From: Roseiarcus sp963836695
GTDB lineage: Bacteria > Pseudomonadota > Alphaproteobacteria > Rhizobiales > Beijerinckiaceae
Reading direction: 5' to 3'
Assembly: GCA_963836695.1 (NCBI GenBank)
Contig: CAWIKX010000006.1
Location: forward strand, 376,170-440,169
Length of the DNA stretch: 64,000 nt
The notes below the pieces were generated by a model, which saw only the letters and a list, made by a program, of their open reading frames with translations, was not told the origin of the DNA and searched no databases. Both the position numbers and the translations under genes were made by a program. How positions within the stretch are numbered: the first letter of the stretch is position 1; each line of letters begins with the position of its first letter. Below are positions 62,660 to 64,000 of the stretch, in pieces.

Positions 62660-62757
62660 ACACAATTGCGAGCGAAGCGAAGCGACGCCGCGAGGCGCGC
62701 TATGTCCCCTGGATTGCTTCCCCCCGAACTTGTTCCGGGGGTCGCAATGACGGTTCG
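62660..62757. repeat. REP-like palindromic intergenic repeat
   Basis: The segment opens with ATTGCGAGCGAAGCGAAGCG, continues with CCCCTGGATTGCTTC and ends with CCGGGGGTCGCAATGACG. This is the well-known type of alphaproteobacterial palindromic repeat in which GTCATTGCGA and TCGCAATGAC halves surround a variable middle. It forms a long imperfect hairpin. It lies between the IS110 element and the broken GNAT gene. Confidence 0.65.
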
Positions 62758-62802
62758 GCCATCAAAGTCGCGCTCGCATAACCGCCCCGCCTTGTCCTCG
62801 AA

Positions 62803-63243
62803 TCAGCGAAGCGCCTTCGAGAACCAGAGGCGCGAATGGCCGGGCGGAAAATCATCGAGCCGGCCGAACTCGCGATAACCGAGCCGTTCGTAAAACTTCG
62901 GCGCTTGAAACGTGAACGTGTCGAGATAGGCCCCGCGACAGCCTTGCGCTTGCGCCGCCGCTTCCGCGCCGGCCATGAGTTGCGAGCCGGCCCCCTGCTT
63001 GCGATAGGCGTCAGCGACCCATAGCGAATTGAGATCAGCCATTCGAACGCCAGCACGAAACGGATTCCGGCCTGAACGTCGCCGTCTTTGTCGCGGCGAA
63101 TGATCCAGCGTGGCGACCAGTCGGTCTTGAAGCCGAGCCCCGTTGCGTGGCGGTCAGCCCCGATTCGACGGCGCGAATGGTCTCTTGGCTCGGCAACGTC
63201 TCGGTGGCGAACGTTAGCGAGGCCTCTCGTCGGCGGTCGTCAC
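62803..63243 (-). pseudogene. GNAT-family acetyltransferase (several frameshifts)
   Basis: Pieces in different frames join into a normal GNAT protein of about 146 residues: a start at the GTG at 63243, LTFATETLPSQETIRAVESG, then LGFKTDWSPRWIIRRDKDGD and QAGIRFVLAFEWL, then LNSLWVADAYRKQGAGSQLM, CRGAYLDTFTFQAPKFYERL and FPPGHSRLWFSKALR. The acetyl-CoA loop is RKQGAGSQL. At least three single-base indels are needed. The neighbouring iolB gene has the same problem, so poor sequence quality near this end is more likely than true decay. Confidence 0.75.
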
Positions 63244-63275
63244 CGGTTCAATCCCTGACTGTCAAGCTGCGGTTC

Positions 63276-64000
63276 TCACGCCTTGGGCTGCGCCATTAGC
63301 CATTCGTGGGCGGGATCGTTGTGAAAGCGCGGACGCGCTTCGGCCCCGCCATGACGTTCAAATAATAGAGATCGTAGCCGTGCGGCGCGCCGACCGGGTG
63401 ATAGCCGCGCGGCACGAGCACGACGTCCCCGTCGCCGATCGCCAGCGTCTCGTCGAGCGAACGGTCATCGGTGTAGACACGCTGGAGAGCGAAGCCCTGG
63501 GCGGGGTTCAAGCGGTGATAGTAGGTTTCCTCCAGTATGATTCGTCCGGCAGCGCATCGCGGTCGTGCTCGTGCGGCGGATAGCTGGACCAGTTACCGCC
63601 AGGCGTGATGACTTCGACCACGAGCACGCTTTCGGCCTTGGCGTCTTCCGGCAGAACGTTCCGGACATGGCAAGCGTCGTGCCGGTTCCGCGGGTAAGTG
63701 TGCCGACATCTTCCGGCTTGATCACGCGCGGCTTGAACTTGCCGCTTGCGGCGCCGAACACAGCGCCAGCTCGCAATCCGAGGCGGCCTCGATCGTCGCT
63801 GCGCTGTGCGGTGGCAGATAGACCGACCAGGGCAGTCCGTTGAAGACGTTTGCCCGCTCCCCGATCGCTCCGGAATCGAAACTGCCGCGGTGATCCGCGC
63901 CTTGCCAGAGAGGATGACGACGCAGACCTCTTCGCCGCCCGTGTCGAGCTTCGACTTCGCGCCTTGCTTCAGCGTCCGCGTTTCAAAACCCACATACTCC
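63276..64000 (-). pseudogene. iolB: 5-deoxy-glucuronate isomerase IolB (partial, several frameshifts)
   Basis: Fragments in three frames match IolB from about residue 25 to the end: YVGFETRTLKQGAKSKLDTG, EEVCVVILSGKARITA, ASGKFKPRVIKPEDVGTLTR, VRNVLPEDAKAESVLVVEVI, PPHEHDRDALPDESY, DDRSLDETLAIGDGDVVLVP and GYHPVGAPHGYDLYYLNVMA. One missing C near 63330 restores the usual ending HNDPAHEWLM before the TGA at 63276. The 5' end is beyond the window. IolB converts 5-deoxy-glucuronate to 5-deoxy-2-ketogluconate in inositol breakdown, so an iol cluster should lie to the right. The indels look like sequencing errors at a contig end. Confidence 0.88.

Larger units (their letters stand above)
61560..62660 (-). 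mobile_element. IS110-family insertion sequence (approximate limits)
   Basis: Contains the interrupted transposase (61581-62506) and a structured 5' non-coding region (to about 62640) of the kind IS110 elements carry. IS110 elements lack ordinary terminal inverted repeats, so the ends cannot be set from sequence alone. A REP-like palindrome lies just beyond the right side, and such repeats are known IS110 targets. Only one copy is in the window. Confidence 0.7.

Noticed and set aside
62660..62757. CRISPR-like repeat or terminator
   Set aside because: The palindrome has no regular spacers and no T-run. It matches the general type of REP repeats. No CRISPR array or cas gene is seen anywhere.

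Overview
This 64 kb window is high-GC DNA from an alphaproteobacterium, most likely a member of the Hyphomicrobiales (Rhizobiales). The evidence is the gene repertoire (CobW GTPase next to a WD40 protein, cysS-GNAT-cimA, an otsB-GH15-otsA trehalose operon, iolB) and two sites matching the alphaproteobacterial general-stress (EcfG-type) promoter, GGAAC-N16-CGTT. I cannot name the genus. No rRNA, tRNA or CRISPR array was seen.

Layout. 0-2.6 kb: ATPase and periplasmic binding protein of a sugar ABC importer. 2.7-7.1 kb: a minus-strand chromate-resistance operon (chrB with a rhodanese domain, DUF1259 protein, chrA, YncE-like propeller) ending in a truncated multiheme cytochrome. 7.3-7.5 kb: the first copy of a repeated intergenic element. 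7.5-15.4 kb: amino-acid oxidase, purB, a PIN-domain protein, small secreted proteins, CobW/WD40. 15.5-19.1 kb: three tandem AlgX/AlgJ-like SGNH paralogues, all interrupted. 19.2-27.2 kb: cytochrome P450, thpR, then a polar amino-acid ABC importer with a DapA-like aldolase, a RidA protein and a divergent M24 peptidase, which looks like an uptake and catabolism unit. 27.2-27.5 kb: the second, inverted copy of the element. 28-40 kb: CadC-like regulator with TPR, MFS exporter, rimO, a toxin-antitoxin pair, glutathionyl-hydroquinone reductase, two SDRs and an indolepyruvate ferredoxin oxidoreductase. 40.4-44.6 kb: the trehalose operon behind an EcfG-type promoter. 44.9-55.7 kb: mpl, aldo/keto reductase, SGNH hydrolase, OpgC-like acyltransferase, recG, cysS, GNAT, cimA. 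55.8-61.5 kb: a second EcfG-type promoter with a Gly/His-rich secreted protein, a DUF4239 protein, and an ECF sigma/anti-sigma unit with a haem-less cytochrome c, facing a divergent metallo-hydrolase-TPR-DoxX operon. 61.6-64 kb: an IS110-family element, a REP-like repeat, a broken GNAT gene and the broken, edge-truncated iolB.

The most interesting observations are four. (1) Two inverted copies of an unrecognised element of about 250 bp, each with a sigma-70-like promoter, a promoter-proximal ATG, a conserved 59 bp block and a CTAGCGTTTA iteron cluster, bracket about 20 kb. (2) A divergent pair of identical candidate ECF promoters, GGAATAAA-N15-GTC, ties the sigma operon to the metallo-hydrolase operon, and the first gene of the sigma operon is a cytochrome c2-like protein whose CxxCH is replaced by RQHSD. 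(3) The tandem SGNH paralogues have lost different catalytic residues. (4) There is a candidate bridge RNA upstream of the IS110 transposase.

A caution: many genes, including ones expected to be essential or highly conserved (cysS, recG, cimA, iolB), carry single-base frameshifts or a stop codon. Three of the frameshifts are the same change, an extra A turning GACTC (a CcrM GANTC site) into GAACTC, and others lie in homopolymers. I think many of these are sequencing errors rather than real pseudogenes, so I mark the genes as interrupted and say where.
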